Assembly: GCA_015064855.1 (NCBI GenBank) | Contig: SVRK01000004.1 | Coordinates: 193,445 to 232,045 of the forward strand | Direction of reading: 5' to 3' | DNA from: Oscillospiraceae bacterium | Lineage (GTDB): Bacteria > Bacillota > Clostridia > Oscillospirales > CAG-272 | DNA: 38,601 bases | Shown here: in pieces, positions 6,665 to 15,651 of the stretch | How positions within the stretch are numbered: the first letter of the stretch is position 1 | Layout: each line of letters begins with the position of its first letter | Made by a program: the position numbers and the translations under genes | Notes under the pieces: model-generated | Seen by the model: the letters and a program-made list of their open reading frames with translations, nothing else | Told to the model about the DNA's origin: nothing | Databases searched by the model: none

Positions 6665-8560
6665 ATGGGATATTTAAAATACGTTAACACTAAAATGGGT
6701 ACAGACTCAAAAATGGAGCTTTCTAGGGGAAACACACTGCCACTTTGTCAGCTTCCCTTTGGCATGTGCGCCTTTTGTCCCGAAACAGAAAAGCAAGTAG
6801 GTTGGTTTTATAGTCCAAAATCAAGCGAAATGAACGGAATTCGTTTAACCCATCAGCCAAGTCCTTGGATTGGTGACTTTGGTACGCTCCTTTTTTCACT
6901 TGATGAGGGGAAAGCGCGCTTTGACACGAAAAAAACAGTATTGGCACCCCATCATATAAGCGTATGCTTTAGTGACGGCTCACGCTTTGAAATTGCACCC
7001 ACCACACGTGGCGGTGTCTTTAATATTGAATTTAATGAAAACAACGGCTATCTTTATCTTTCAAGCTCCCACGGAAAAACAAAATTCCATTTTGACAGAG
7101 AAAGAAAAGTCGTTTTTGGCGAAAACGACTACATAGAAAAGGGTGATTGCAAGGACTTTAAAATGTTTTTTGCTATCTCGCTTGACGGTATTGATTTTGA
7201 CCGCTCGAAAATCAACAAGGGCACTGCAAAAATCAAGATAAATTCTAAAAAAGCAGAGGGAAGTGTCGGAATTTCCTATATAAATTACGAAATGGCACTT
7301 AAAAATCTTACATCCGAATGTCAAGGGCAGTCGTTTGATGAGGTGAAAACTGCTGCGGAGTTGATTTGGGAGAGGTATCTTGGCAAAATCGAGATAGAAG
7401 CAGACGATGACAAGCAGCTGAAAACCTTTTATTCCTGTATGTATCGCGCATTTTTATTCCCAAATAAAGCGTATGAATTTGACGAAAACGGAGATGCGGT
7501 GCACTATTCACCCTTCAAGGGCGGAGCATTAAAGGGCAAACGCTACACAAACAACGGCTTTTGGGATACCTACCGCACATCATATACGTTGTTTTCAATG
7601 GTCGCACGCGAGGAATTTGAAGAAATTCTAGAGGGCTTTGCCTCGGATTACGAGGAAGGCGGATATTTGCCGCGCTGGACTGCAATGGGCGAGGTAGGCT
7701 GTATGCCGTCAACTCTCATTGACGGGGTGATTGCCGAGGCGGTTGCACGTGAAATAGGTGATAAAAAGCTACACAGAAGGTTGCTTGACGGTATGGTTCA
7801 CCACGCGAATGTGCTCTCACACGATGAGCGATATGGCAGAAAATGTATCGACAAGTATCTGAAATTTGGATACGTCCCCTATGATTTTGCAGATGAGAGC
7901 ATAAATTTGTCCCTTGATTTTGCTTATGGCGATTGGTGTATTGCCAGAGTTTTCGAGTCACTCGGTGAAAACGAGCTTGCAAAGGAATATTTTGACCGTT
8001 CACTCAATTATAGACAGCTTTTTGACAAGGAAACGAGATTTTTCCGCGCTAAAAACTCACGTGGTGAGTGGAGAGATGACTTTAACCCGTTTGTTTGGGG
8101 ATATGATTATACGGAAAGCTCTGCTTGGCAAAATATTTTCGGCGCACCCCACGCGCTTGATGATATAGCGAATATGCTTGGCGGTAAGGACAAGGCGGTA
8201 GAAAGGCTTGACGAAATTTTTAAAACACCGCCAAAATTTGAGCACGGCAGATACGGATGTGAAATACACGAAATGACGGAAATGGCGCTTTGCGACCTCG
8301 GTCAATGTGCAATTTCAAATCAGCCGTCATTTTCTATTCCGTTCCTTTATTCTTACTATGGCGATAAGGAAAAAAGTGACAAGGTGATAAGAAAAATCAC
8401 GTCCGAGTATTTTACACCCGACTCGTATCCGGGGGATGAGGACAATGGCTCAATGAGTGCTTGGTATATTTTTGCCACGATAGGCGAGTTCCCGATTTGC
8501 CCAGGCAAAAAGGAGCTTGTAAAAACAACTCCGCTAGCAAAATATAAAATTAAACAATAA
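6665..8560 (+). CDS. GH92-family alpha-mannosidase-like glycoside hydrolase
   Basis: GH92 enzymes are calcium-dependent, inverting exo-alpha-mannosidases acting on N-glycans or mannans. The protein (631 residues) has the GH92 layout: an N-terminal beta-sandwich starting KYVNTKMGTDSKMELSRGNT and ending near 225, then an (alpha/alpha)6 catalytic domain with FWDTYRTSYTLF, the acidic motif EIHEMTEM (533-540) and the hallmark GDEDNGSMSAWYIF (590-603). The start is the ATG at 6665, seven bases after AGGGGG; a TTG directly before it is less likely. It has no signal peptide, unlike the secreted Bacteroidetes members, and is shorter than their roughly 750 residues, so it probably acts on imported oligosaccharides in the cytoplasm. 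No sugar transporter is adjacent. Activity on mannose is inferred from the family. Confidence 0.9.
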   Translation: MGYLKYVNTKMGTDSKMELSRGNTLPLCQLPFGMCAFCPETEKQVGWFYSPKSSEMNGIRLTHQPSPWIGDFGTLLFSLDEGKARFDTKKTVLAPHHISVCFSDGSRFEIAPTTRGGVFNIEFNENNGYLYLSSSHGKTKFHFDRERKVVFGENDYIEKGDCKDFKMFFAISLDGIDFDRSKINKGTAKIKINSKKAEGSVGISYINYEMALKNLTSECQGQSFDEVKTAAELIWERYLGKIEIEADDDKQLKTFYSCMYRAFLFPNKAYEFDENGDAVHYSPFKGGALKGKRYTNNGFWDTYRTSYTLFSMVAREEFEEILEGFASDYEEGGYLPRWTAMGEVGCMPSTLIDGVIAEAVAREIGDKKLHRRLLDGMVHHANVLSHDERYGRKCIDKYLKFGYVPYDFADESINLSLDFAYGDWCIARVFESLGENELAKEYFDRSLNYRQLFDKETRFFRAKNSRGEWRDDFNPFVWGYDYTESSAWQNIFGAPHALDDIANMLGGKDKAVERLDEIFKTPPKFEHGRYGCEIHEMTEMALCDLGQCAISNQPSFSIPFLYSYYGDKEKSDKVIRKITSEYFTPDSYPGDEDNGSMSAWYIFATIGEFPICPGKKELVKTTPLAKYKIKQ

Positions 8561-8562
8561 AA

Positions 8563-8600
8563 ATAAACCCATCCGCTAAAACGGGTGGGTTTGTTTTTGT
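8563..8600. terminator. bidirectional terminator between GH92 and the large surface protein
   Basis: AAACCCATCCG (8565-8575) and CGGGTGGGTTT (8582-8592) pair with one mismatch or wobble, followed by T-runs on both strands. It lies between two convergent stop codons only 40 bases apart. Confidence 0.8.
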
Positions 8601-11600
8601 TAAATATTTAACTTTTCATCGTCGTCAGTATCTTCACTGTCTAAAGACTCACTACTTGATGTGCTTTCGCTATCGGCTATTGAAGTAACGACTGTGTCTT
8701 GCATAGCATCGGCAAGAGATAGCGCCTCTTTCTCGGGTCTTATTGCCTCTAATTCAAGGGTTTCTTCGTAATCTCTGTTTAAAGCCTCAACGTATGCCTT
8801 CCAAGCATCCTCGGATGGCGGAGTTAAGTCACTGCTTGTATCCTCGTCTGGAGCTTGAGCCTCAAGCTCGGCAGTGCGCTCGTAGTCATTGTTGATAGCG
8901 TCAACGTAAGCTGTCCAAGCTGCTTGGTCGTCACGCTCACCGCCCTCGGTAATTGGAATGTCTGGCGGAAGCTCGTCGGACAGATTCATTTCAGCAAGCT
9001 GTTCAGCAACGCTCTTTGTAGACTTTTCTCCCTTTTTCATAGTGTTGAAGCGGAACTTGTATCCAGCTGATTTGTTTCTTTTCTTTGTGAAAGTGAAGAC
9101 GAATGTTAAAATTATACCTGCAGCTAAAGGAATTGAAACGAAAAGAACGATAAGAGCAGTTCTTAAGGTTTCCTCGTCGGTTTTAATTTCCTTGTTGATA
9201 AGAGGAATCTTTATAGTGATTCCGTCATCAATTCTTGGAATTTCCTCGGTAAACAATGCACCGCAATCGGTACAGGTAAAGCCTCTTAAGCCCGCATATT
9301 CGGTTGAAGGCTCGGAAATAACCGTGCCGACATCTCCGGGAAGCTTCACGTGTGTTTCTGTATTAAATATTCCGTCAAGAGTATATGGAACTGTCAAGCC
9401 ACATTCAAGACACAATACGTTTCCTGATTCAGGAGTTGAGCAGGTTGCCTTAACGAGAATCTCCTTGTTTTCCAAATCCATTGTGTGTTTACGAGTAGGG
9501 TCTACAATTTTTTTGGTTGAGTATCCGCAATCTCTACACGTGAACAGGGTTGTTCCATATTCGCCACAGGTTGCCGCAATTATAACCGTTTCCTTGTAAT
9601 TGTGCTTTGCGTCGATTGGAGGCTCGATTATTTCACCTCTGTTTGATGGAATGTCGGGCTGAATAGCACCGCAACCGCATTTCTTTAGCGTGTAATACGG
9701 GTCGGTACAGAAAGAGCCGTCCGGGTCAACAGGAACCTTAACCGTGCCTGCCTGCCATGTGTGATTGTTTTTATCAAGAGGCAAGTCACCGCCAACCGCT
9801 TTTTTGATTTTTATATCACAAACTGTACATCTGTGACCGTCAAAGCCGTACGTTTGACAGGTTGATGGAACAACGTGAACAACTAGGTTGTGAGGTGCGA
9901 AAACCTCAACGAAGTTTTCCTTATATGAGTATCCGCAACGGCTACATTCATAGTAATCGTGACCATATTCAATACAGGTTGCAGGCTTCGGCTCGTACTT
10001 ATAATCGTGACCGACAAAGACGATGGCGCGACCGGAGAATTGGTGATTGCTACCCATATTTGATTTAGCCTTGTCAATGGTAACACCATTCTTTGAATCG
10101 TTGCCTTCAACAAAAATTTCTGTAAGAACGGACGTTAAGCTGGAATCGAGCGAGAATGCATAGTTTGAAATTCTGCCAACGCTCTTGCCAATGGTGAGAG
10201 TCTTCATACGAAGGTTTGCAAACGCATATTCACCAACAGATGAAGCATTAATTGTAACGTGTTCAATATAGAAGTTTTTGTTGGTTGTTGCCATAAATGC
10301 CTTTTTGCCTATTGAGCCCGTAACATATTCAAGTCCGAAAACCTTTTCTAGGCTTGCCATATTATAAAAGGCGTATGAGTCAATATTTTGAATTGAAGGC
10401 GGAAGCTCAATCTCTTTTAGGTAGTAGTCGTTTGTGAAAACACCAACCTCGGCGTCGTATTCGTCGTTTGCAGAGGTTCTATACTCTCCGTAAATATCGG
10501 TTGTTCCAAGTGGTACTTGAACGTAGAAGATTGATTCAACAGGAACCTTAACAACGTTGTCAAGGTAGTCGAGATATGAGATGTTGTCAACGGAGAAGGA
10601 AATGAGCTTTGTTTTCTTCGTTTTGTCAAACGAGAAAACGTCGGTTGCAGGAACACGAAGCTCCTTTATCTTATCACCCTCAACGAATTTTACTGTAATA
10701 TAAACGGAGGCGGGGTCAGGATATGCGCGGTCTAGTTTTTCATAATCGCATCTTGAACAGCTTGTTTTATATATCGCTTCCTTGGTTTCTTCCTTTGTGT
10801 TTACAGGCTCTTGAATAAGCTCAAGGCTTAGGTTGTGTCCAACACCGCTTTTATATTCAACCGGATATAAGTCTTCACAGTAGTTGCAAAGATGGTTTAG
10901 CGTACAAGCGGTGTTGCAAAGGCCGTATGCGTGCTCGGCTAGAGGACCGTTGTGTGCACAGCCTACAAAATCATAGAGAGTGCCGTTTTGCTTGAATGAA
11001 TAGTTGCCGATGGGGAAGAAGCTTGCTATATCCTTAGAATAAGAGCCACCATAAATTAAAGGCTTGATTCTTGAAATATCCTTGATTAATCCGTGTCCGT
11101 CAAGATAGATTTTTGCAGAGCTTGAAGCGCTGTTTTTTTCAACGATAAAAGTTAAAAGATTATCACAATTTGATATGTCTTCAAATAAGAATTCGCCGAA
11201 AGAGGTGAGCTTTGCTGCATTGTGAATCACTACGCTTGCATTGGTTGTGCCGTTTGTTCTTAAAAGTCTGTCACATTCAACGTCTCCAAGGATTTTAACT
11301 CTTAAAGCACCGCTGAAGGCTGAAATATCTGTTTGAACAGAGAAAAGATTCATATTCTCTGTGATTTTAACGTTTTTGTCAACCACAAACGTAAGGTTGT
11401 TTGCTTGCTTTGTTGGGGAAACGGAAACCAGTGAGTTTAAATTAAAGTCTAGGCTTCCACCCGCTTTGTGGTTTATTTGTGAAACAGTTGAGGACGAGTT
11501 TGCAAAGATAACACCACAGTCACCGCACTTGCCACAGTAACCGCACTTTTCACCGCATTCGGCTGAGATAAATGCACCTGTCGGAGCTTCTTGTCCATAT

Positions 11601-12070
11601 TCGTTTATCACAGGAGGCGTTTCGATATTAATGTTATTGCCGTTTAAATCAAGATAAAGCACCTGATTTTTTGGCAAGATTATAGGAGTGTCAAGAGAAA
11701 TATTTGATTTTAATTTTATGTAGGAAAAGCCTTTGTGAGCTGAAACCACCATAGATCCGCTAAGCGAAATTTCGCCACCGTCAGCGCAATAAAGGGTAAC
11801 GTCCTTTGTCGGAGTGAAGCTATCACCTGGCTCATAAAAATTGCCATCACCGTCAAACCAGCCGTATACCTTACCGCCAACCTTTGTTTCGGGCTCTGGC
11901 AACGTTATGGCTTTGCCGATTTCATACCACCTTTTGCTCGTTTCACCACCGTGTGAAAGCGTAACGTATGCGTGCGTATCCTCCGCAAAAATATTTATTG
12001 TAAAGACAGAGCCAAGTAGCAACGTGGCAACAAGGAACGTCAATAAAATTTTAAAACCGGTTTTTTTCAT
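8600..12070 (-). CDS. large membrane-anchored surface protein with Cys-pair repeats and leucine-rich repeats
   Basis: A 1156-residue protein of unknown function. In order: signal peptide (1-29, ending NIFAE); an InlB/Listeria-Bacteroides-type repeat (about 45-95, KRWYEIGK ... GWFDGDGNFYEPGD); a region with a five-cysteine knot (C172, C176, C179, C182, C185) and a second Cys/His cluster near 375-400; a short BspA-type leucine-rich repeat block (about 555-665, e.g. IQNIDSYAFYNMASLEKV); five or so Cys-x2-Cys-Gly units (about 690-960, e.g. ATCIEYGHDYYECSRCG); one membrane segment (about 971-994) followed by KKRNK; and a 160-residue acidic cytoplasmic tail holding two copies of an AWxAYVxAxNxDYExTxELEA motif. 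The ATG at 12070 has GGAG upstream. The Cys-pair units match those of the lipoprotein at 33740. Probably an adhesin or sensor-like surface protein; no enzyme domain is seen. Confidence 0.85.
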   Translation of the reverse strand: MKKTGFKILLTFLVATLLLGSVFTINIFAEDTHAYVTLSHGGETSKRWYEIGKAITLPEPETKVGGKVYGWFDGDGNFYEPGDSFTPTKDVTLYCADGGEISLSGSMVVSAHKGFSYIKLKSNISLDTPIILPKNQVLYLDLNGNNINIETPPVINEYGQEAPTGAFISAECGEKCGYCGKCGDCGVIFANSSSTVSQINHKAGGSLDFNLNSLVSVSPTKQANNLTFVVDKNVKITENMNLFSVQTDISAFSGALRVKILGDVECDRLLRTNGTTNASVVIHNAAKLTSFGEFLFEDISNCDNLLTFIVEKNSASSSAKIYLDGHGLIKDISRIKPLIYGGSYSKDIASFFPIGNYSFKQNGTLYDFVGCAHNGPLAEHAYGLCNTACTLNHLCNYCEDLYPVEYKSGVGHNLSLELIQEPVNTKEETKEAIYKTSCSRCDYEKLDRAYPDPASVYITVKFVEGDKIKELRVPATDVFSFDKTKKTKLISFSVDNISYLDYLDNVVKVPVESIFYVQVPLGTTDIYGEYRTSANDEYDAEVGVFTNDYYLKEIELPPSIQNIDSYAFYNMASLEKVFGLEYVTGSIGKKAFMATTNKNFYIEHVTINASSVGEYAFANLRMKTLTIGKSVGRISNYAFSLDSSLTSVLTEIFVEGNDSKNGVTIDKAKSNMGSNHQFSGRAIVFVGHDYKYEPKPATCIEYGHDYYECSRCGYSYKENFVEVFAPHNLVVHVVPSTCQTYGFDGHRCTVCDIKIKKAVGGDLPLDKNNHTWQAGTVKVPVDPDGSFCTDPYYTLKKCGCGAIQPDIPSNRGEIIEPPIDAKHNYKETVIIAATCGEYGTTLFTCRDCGYSTKKIVDPTRKHTMDLENKEILVKATCSTPESGNVLCLECGLTVPYTLDGIFNTETHVKLPGDVGTVISEPSTEYAGLRGFTCTDCGALFTEEIPRIDDGITIKIPLINKEIKTDEETLRTALIVLFVSIPLAAGIILTFVFTFTKKRNKSAGYKFRFNTMKKGEKSTKSVAEQLAEMNLSDELPPDIPITEGGERDDQAAWTAYVDAINNDYERTAELEAQAPDEDTSSDLTPPSEDAWKAYVEALNRDYEETLELEAIRPEKEALSLADAMQDTVVTSIADSESTSSSESLDSEDTDDDEKLNI

Positions 12071-12126
12071 GCCAAACTCCTTAAAATAATGTGCGCGACA
12101 AAATAATGCGCTAACTATACATAATA

Positions 12127-12155
12127 ATTATACAACAATTACAAAAACTTGTCAA
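12127..12155 (-). promoter_or_regulatory. promoter of the large surface protein gene
   Basis: On the minus strand TTGACA (12150-12155) and TATAAT (12127-12132) are separated by 17 bases. The predicted leader is about 50 bases. Confidence 0.8.
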
Positions 12156-12186
12156 TATATAATAATAATTTTATAATATTGCACAA

Positions 12187-12240
12187 ACAAAAGCCACTCA
12201 TGTGAGCTTGGAGTGTGTTTTGGCTCATTAAAGTGGCTTA
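12187..12240 (-). terminator. terminator of the mnmM-mnmE-RNHCP-PflX unit
   Basis: GCCACT pairs with AGTGGC and a nested TGAGC pairs with GCTCA. On the minus strand the hairpin ends in TTTTG. It overlaps the stop codon of the radical SAM gene. Confidence 0.6.
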
Positions 12241-13110
12241 ATTATTGAATTTTGGAGTATATGCCGAGGTTGCCGAGTCCTTTTCTTGGATATATCCGTC
12301 GTAGCCAAGGAAAACGGCACGCTCAACAACCGAATTATATTCAAAGCTTGTAATTCTTCTTTTTAATTCTTTAAATTCTCCCTCGTAAAAGTCGGGGGTG
12401 TATTGACTCATTAGCGAAAGCTTAAAGCAGGAAACGTCAAAATTCTTTTTTATATCCTCTAAAATAGCAATAGAATCAAGTCGGCAAGAGGGAAGAACCA
12501 AGTGCCTTAAAATGACACCGCTTGTCATTATTCCGTTTCCGTCAAAAACGCATTTTCCCTTGGCTAAAAGCATCTCCTTAAATGATGCCTTTGCATATTC
12601 ATAATAGTCCTTGCATTTTGAATATTTTTGTGAAAGAATAGGGGAAAAATATTTAATATCGGCAAGAAATATCGACACGTGGTCGGCAATTTTCTTTATT
12701 ATCTCGGGCCTTTCATATCCCGAGGTGTTATATACAACAGGAATTTTGAGCTTGTTCTTAATTAAAGAAAGCGCCTCGATGATTTTGTCTGAATAATGCG
12801 TCGGGGTAACTAAATTTATGTTGTGTGCACCTTTATCTTGAAGCTCAAGCATAGCGCTTGCCAATTCGCCAACTGAATATTCCTTGCCAAGTCCACCGTG
12901 GCTGATTTCCTTGTTTTGACAGTAAACACATCCAAGCGGACAACCGCCGAAAAAGATAGCTCCGCTACCGTGAGTACCGCTGATTGAGGGCTCCTCCCAC
13001 ATGTGTAGCATGATTTTTGAAATTATAATTTTGTCACCAACACCGCAAGCGCCGATTGATAAAGAACGGTCAACACCGCACTTGCGCGGACAGAGAGTAC
13101 ATTTAACCAT
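12238..13110 (-). CDS. PflX-like radical SAM protein (pyruvate formate-lyase-activase homologue)
   Basis: Radical SAM iron-sulfur protein of the COG1313 type. Near residue 53 it has the cluster motif CPLGCVYCQN (Cys-x3-Cys-x2-Cys), preceded by a cysteine-rich N-terminus (CTLCPRKCGV ... GACGVG) characteristic of PflX rather than of true PflA. Such proteins are thought to generate glycyl or other radicals, but the substrate is unknown and no glycyl-radical enzyme gene is in the window. 290 residues, soluble. The ATG at 13108-13110 overlaps the stop of the upstream gene (TGATG), so the two are probably translationally coupled. A TTG one codon earlier is possible. Last gene of the leftward unit that includes mnmE. 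Confidence 0.85.
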   Translation of the reverse strand: MVKCTLCPRKCGVDRSLSIGACGVGDKIIISKIMLHMWEEPSISGTHGSGAIFFGGCPLGCVYCQNKEISHGGLGKEYSVGELASAMLELQDKGAHNINLVTPTHYSDKIIEALSLIKNKLKIPVVYNTSGYERPEIIKKIADHVSIFLADIKYFSPILSQKYSKCKDYYEYAKASFKEMLLAKGKCVFDGNGIMTSGVILRHLVLPSCRLDSIAILEDIKKNFDVSCFKLSLMSQYTPDFYEGEFKELKRRITSFEYNSVVERAVFLGYDGYIQEKDSATSAYTPKFNN

Positions 13111-13439
13111 CAAAGTGCACCGGCTGTCAGCTTTATGATTTTTCTTATGTCATCAGGCTGTACCTTTGCTTCGGTTGCTGCCTTGTTGCGCTTTATTTCA
13201 CCGCATTTGCGACATCTATGTATAATTACGTAGCCTTTTTTGGGGTCGGGCTCAACCTTTATGGCATCCATAACTCCACCACAGGTGTTTTGTCTGTCGC
13301 CCGGCATAATATCGACGTGCTTTGACGCTAGGCACTTTGGACAGTGGTTTCGTGAGGAGTAGCCAAGTGGCAAAACCTCGTGTCCGCAGTTTTCGCATAT
13401 AAAGCCGTTATCGTTTTTTGTAAATCTTTTGTTTTCCAT
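13110..13439 (-). CDS. RNHCP-domain zinc-ribbon protein
   Basis: A 109-residue protein of unknown function named after its signature, visible here as SSRNHCPKCL. Metal-binding pairs are CENCG, CPKC and CRKCG with a lone Cys before GG (TCGG), suggesting two zinc ribbons. The start is the ATG at 13439 (MENKRFTKND), preceded by AAGGA; the open frame continues upstream through a dispersed repeat and into mnmE but has no ribosome site there. It lies 91 bases after mnmE and overlaps the radical SAM gene by one base, so it is part of the same leftward unit. Nucleic-acid binding is a plausible guess from the zinc ribbons and from the tRNA-modification neighbours. Confidence 0.85.
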   Translation of the reverse strand: MENKRFTKNDNGFICENCGHEVLPLGYSSRNHCPKCLASKHVDIMPGDRQNTCGGVMDAIKVEPDPKKGYVIIHRCRKCGEIKRNKAATEAKVQPDDIRKIIKLTAGAL

Positions 13440-13471
13440 AAAAATCCTTCTGATTTTGTTGTAAGGTTTTA

Positions 13472-13500
13472 TTGTAGGGGACGGTGCCTCGACGTCCCGA
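13472..13500. repeat. dispersed repeat family B, copy 2
   Basis: TTGTAGGGGACGGTGCC followed by TCGACGTCCCG, inserted in the 91-base gap between mnmE and the RNHCP gene. A small hairpin (AACGTTC...GAACG) follows at about 13502-13523. Confidence 0.65.
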
Positions 13501-13530
13501 GAACGTTCGCTTAATGAACGCTTAGAATAA

Positions 13531-14898
13531 TCATTTTCCGACGCAGAAGCGCGAAAAGATTGCAGAAACAACCTCCTCGCTGACCTCTCGCTTATCAATC
13601 ATATTGAGCTCGGCAAGGGCGTTTTCGAGTGAGAAGCAAATGATGTCGGGGGTTTGACCGAGCATGAGCGCCTCCTTGGCTTCGAGTGTCTTGTCAAGTG
13701 CAAGTGAAACCGAGGCGAATTGACGTGCGTTTGCGACAACCGCATCGGACGATAAATTGATTTCGCCTAGATTATACATATCGGAAAGAATTTTAGCAAG
13801 CTCGTTTTTGCCGTCACCCTCTTTTGCACTGATATACACCTTTTTTTGACACCCTGTGTCGATTTTTTCAATAAATTCCTTCGATAATTTGTTTTGCTTA
13901 TCCGTTTTGTTTATTACCGCTACGGCTGTTTTGCCCTCGGCACAATTGAGAATGAAATAGTCCTCGTCGGTTTCTGGGGATGATGAGTCGAAAACGCAGA
14001 GAAGAAGCTCGGAGCTTTCGATTTTCGCCCTCGCTCTTTCTACACCGATTTTTTCAACAGTGTCGAAGGTTTCGTGTATGCCTGCTGTGTCGGCAAGGTT
14101 TAGCGTGACTCCACCAACGCTTGCGGTATGCTCAATTACGTCACGGGTTGTGCCGGCGATGTCTGTAACTATCGCTAAATCCTCGCCAAGCAGTAAATTG
14201 TATAGTGAGCTTTTGCCCGCGTTTGGCTTGCCGATTATCGCGGTTTTTATTCCCTCACAAATCGCACGACCGGTCCTATAAGTCTTTTTTAGGCTATCGA
14301 GTGATGAGATAACGTAGTCAAGGCAATCGTTGATTTCGGAAATTTCCGCCTCGGAAATATCCTCGTCCGGATAGTCGATTGTTGCGTAAGCGTGAGATAT
14401 GCAGTCTAGTATTTTTTCTCTGATTTTATCAACCTGCTTTGTAAGAGCACCACGTGCTTGTGAAGACGAGAGACGAAGCTGTGAGTCGGTTTTGGCGTCA
14501 ATAATTTGCCCTATTGCTTCAGCGTGGGAAAGCGTTAGCTTGCCGTTGATATAAGCGCGCTTTGTGAATTCGCCCGCGCTTGCAGGGGAAGCACCCGATG
14601 CAAACGTAGACTCAAGCACTGCTTGTGTAACGTACATACCGCCATGACAGGCGATTTCGCAAACGTCCTCACCTGTGAAGGAGGCTGGCGCTTTAAAATA
14701 GGTCAATATTCCGTCGTCAATAACCTCGTCCCCACGCAAAATATCACAGTAGTATGATTTGCGAGGCTCTATATTTTCGGTTTTTAAGCGGAGCATTTTT
14801 TTGGCAATAGAAAGTGCCTCGTCACCGCTGATTCTTATTATTGCAACGCCACCCTTGCCCTTAGCGGTGGAGATTGCAGATATAGTTCTATTTAACAT
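13531..14898 (-). CDS. mnmE: tRNA uridine-5-carboxymethylaminomethyl modification GTPase MnmE
   Basis: With MnmG (not in this window), MnmE installs the aminomethyl or carboxymethylaminomethyl group on wobble uridine 34 of certain tRNAs. The 455-residue length is normal for the family. The N-terminal folate-binding domain begins MLNRTISAISTAKGKGGVAIIRISG. The inserted G domain has GKPNAGKSSLYN (P-loop), AGTTRDVIEH, DTAG and NKTD. The protein ends FCVGK, the conserved C-terminal C-x-GK motif needed for modification. It lies 51 bases after mnmM and transcribes with it, joining two enzymes of the same wobble-base pathway. Confidence 0.97.
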   Translation of the reverse strand: MLNRTISAISTAKGKGGVAIIRISGDEALSIAKKMLRLKTENIEPRKSYYCDILRGDEVIDDGILTYFKAPASFTGEDVCEIACHGGMYVTQAVLESTFASGASPASAGEFTKRAYINGKLTLSHAEAIGQIIDAKTDSQLRLSSSQARGALTKQVDKIREKILDCISHAYATIDYPDEDISEAEISEINDCLDYVISSLDSLKKTYRTGRAICEGIKTAIIGKPNAGKSSLYNLLLGEDLAIVTDIAGTTRDVIEHTASVGGVTLNLADTAGIHETFDTVEKIGVERARAKIESSELLLCVFDSSSPETDEDYFILNCAEGKTAVAVINKTDKQNKLSKEFIEKIDTGCQKKVYISAKEGDGKNELAKILSDMYNLGEINLSSDAVVANARQFASVSLALDKTLEAKEALMLGQTPDIICFSLENALAELNMIDKREVSEEVVSAIFSRFCVGK

Positions 14899-14948
14899 AT
14901 AAAATCCTTTTTAAAATGTGATTTTTACAAAAAAGTGGCACCACGTGT

Positions 14949-15503
14949 CTATTTTTTCTCAACTATGAAGAAATAAGGGGAGGTAGGGGAGTTGATAATT
15001 TGAAATCTTGAGATGCTCATTTCAAATCTTGATACGGTTTTAAAATATTCCTCAAGCATAATTCCCTCAAGGTAGCCCTCCTCGTGACCGGGATAAACGG
15101 CGATTAATAAAATTCCGTCACCCTCAAGCATTTCTATCGCGTTTTGAACAGCGGGCAAGGTGGTTTCACGCTTGGTGGTCAACGCCTTGTTTCCACTCCC
15201 CGGTAAATAGCCGAGATTGAACATCCCCGCCTTGATTTTGCCCTCGATATATTTTGGGGCATTGTGGTGAGAGTCCCAGATGAGCGTGTAGTTTTCGGGA
15301 CAACCCTCGCCTTCAAGAGTTTTTTTGGTGCTATTAAGTGCGCCTTCTTGAATATCAAAGGCGTAAACATGACCGCTTTCTCCTACTGCCTTGGAAAGGA
15401 ATGCGGTGTCGTGTCCGTTGCCCATTGTAAAGTCGGCACAGGTGTCCCCCTCCTTTAAGTGAGCTAAAATAAAGCTTTTTTGAAGCGTAAGCAAATCGGT
15501 CAT
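14949..15503 (-). CDS. mnmM: tRNA (mnm5s2U34) methyltransferase MnmM
   Basis: SAM-dependent methyltransferase of the YtqB/MnmM family, which in Firmicutes methylates 5-aminomethyl-uridine 34 to mnm5(s2)U, taking the role of E. coli MnmC. The 184-residue protein has the Rossmann SAM motif ADFTMGNGHDTAFL at about 23-36 (family signature D-x-T-x-GNGxD), AFDIQEGAL, and the family's NLGYLPGSGNKALTT and VYPGHEEG segments. The ATG at 15503 has AAGGAG six bases upstream. It is first in the leftward unit with mnmE, which makes its substrate: a strong functional context. Confidence 0.92.
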   Translation of the reverse strand: MTDLLTLQKSFILAHLKEGDTCADFTMGNGHDTAFLSKAVGESGHVYAFDIQEGALNSTKKTLEGEGCPENYTLIWDSHHNAPKYIEGKIKAGMFNLGYLPGSGNKALTTKRETTLPAVQNAIEMLEGDGILLIAVYPGHEEGYLEGIMLEEYFKTVSRFEMSISRFQIINSPTSPYFFIVEKK

Positions 15504-15532
15504 AGATTTCTCCTTTGTTTTCTCTTACAGAA

Positions 15533-15561
15533 ATTATACCTCTATATTTTATCTTTGTCAA
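15533..15561 (-). promoter_or_regulatory. promoter of mnmM-mnmE
   Basis: On the minus strand TTGACA (15556-15561) and TATAAT (15533-15538), 17 bases apart. Back-to-back with the alaS promoter, with the two -35 boxes 14 bases apart. Confidence 0.8.
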
Positions 15562-15575
15562 GTTTTAAATATTGC

Positions 15576-15604
15576 TTGACAAAATATTATAATGATGTTA
15601 AAAT
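15576..15604 (+). promoter_or_regulatory. promoter of alaS
   Basis: TTGACA (15576-15581) and TAAAAT (15599-15604), 17 bases apart. The resulting leader is only about 40 bases, too short for a T-box, so alaS here is not controlled that way. Confidence 0.7.
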
Positions 15605-15651
15605 GTATGTGTTTTTAATAATTTATACTATTTTTTGCGAGGTATATTCTT

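Noticed and set aside
13440..13598. N-terminal extension of the RNHCP protein overlapping mnmE
   Set aside because: The extension runs through a dispersed repeat and the mnmE 3' end, has no ribosome site, and the family starts at MENKRF at 13439.
15504..15651. Possible T-box leader before alaS
   Set aside because: The promoter leaves only about 40 bases of leader and no T-box core sequence or terminator is present.
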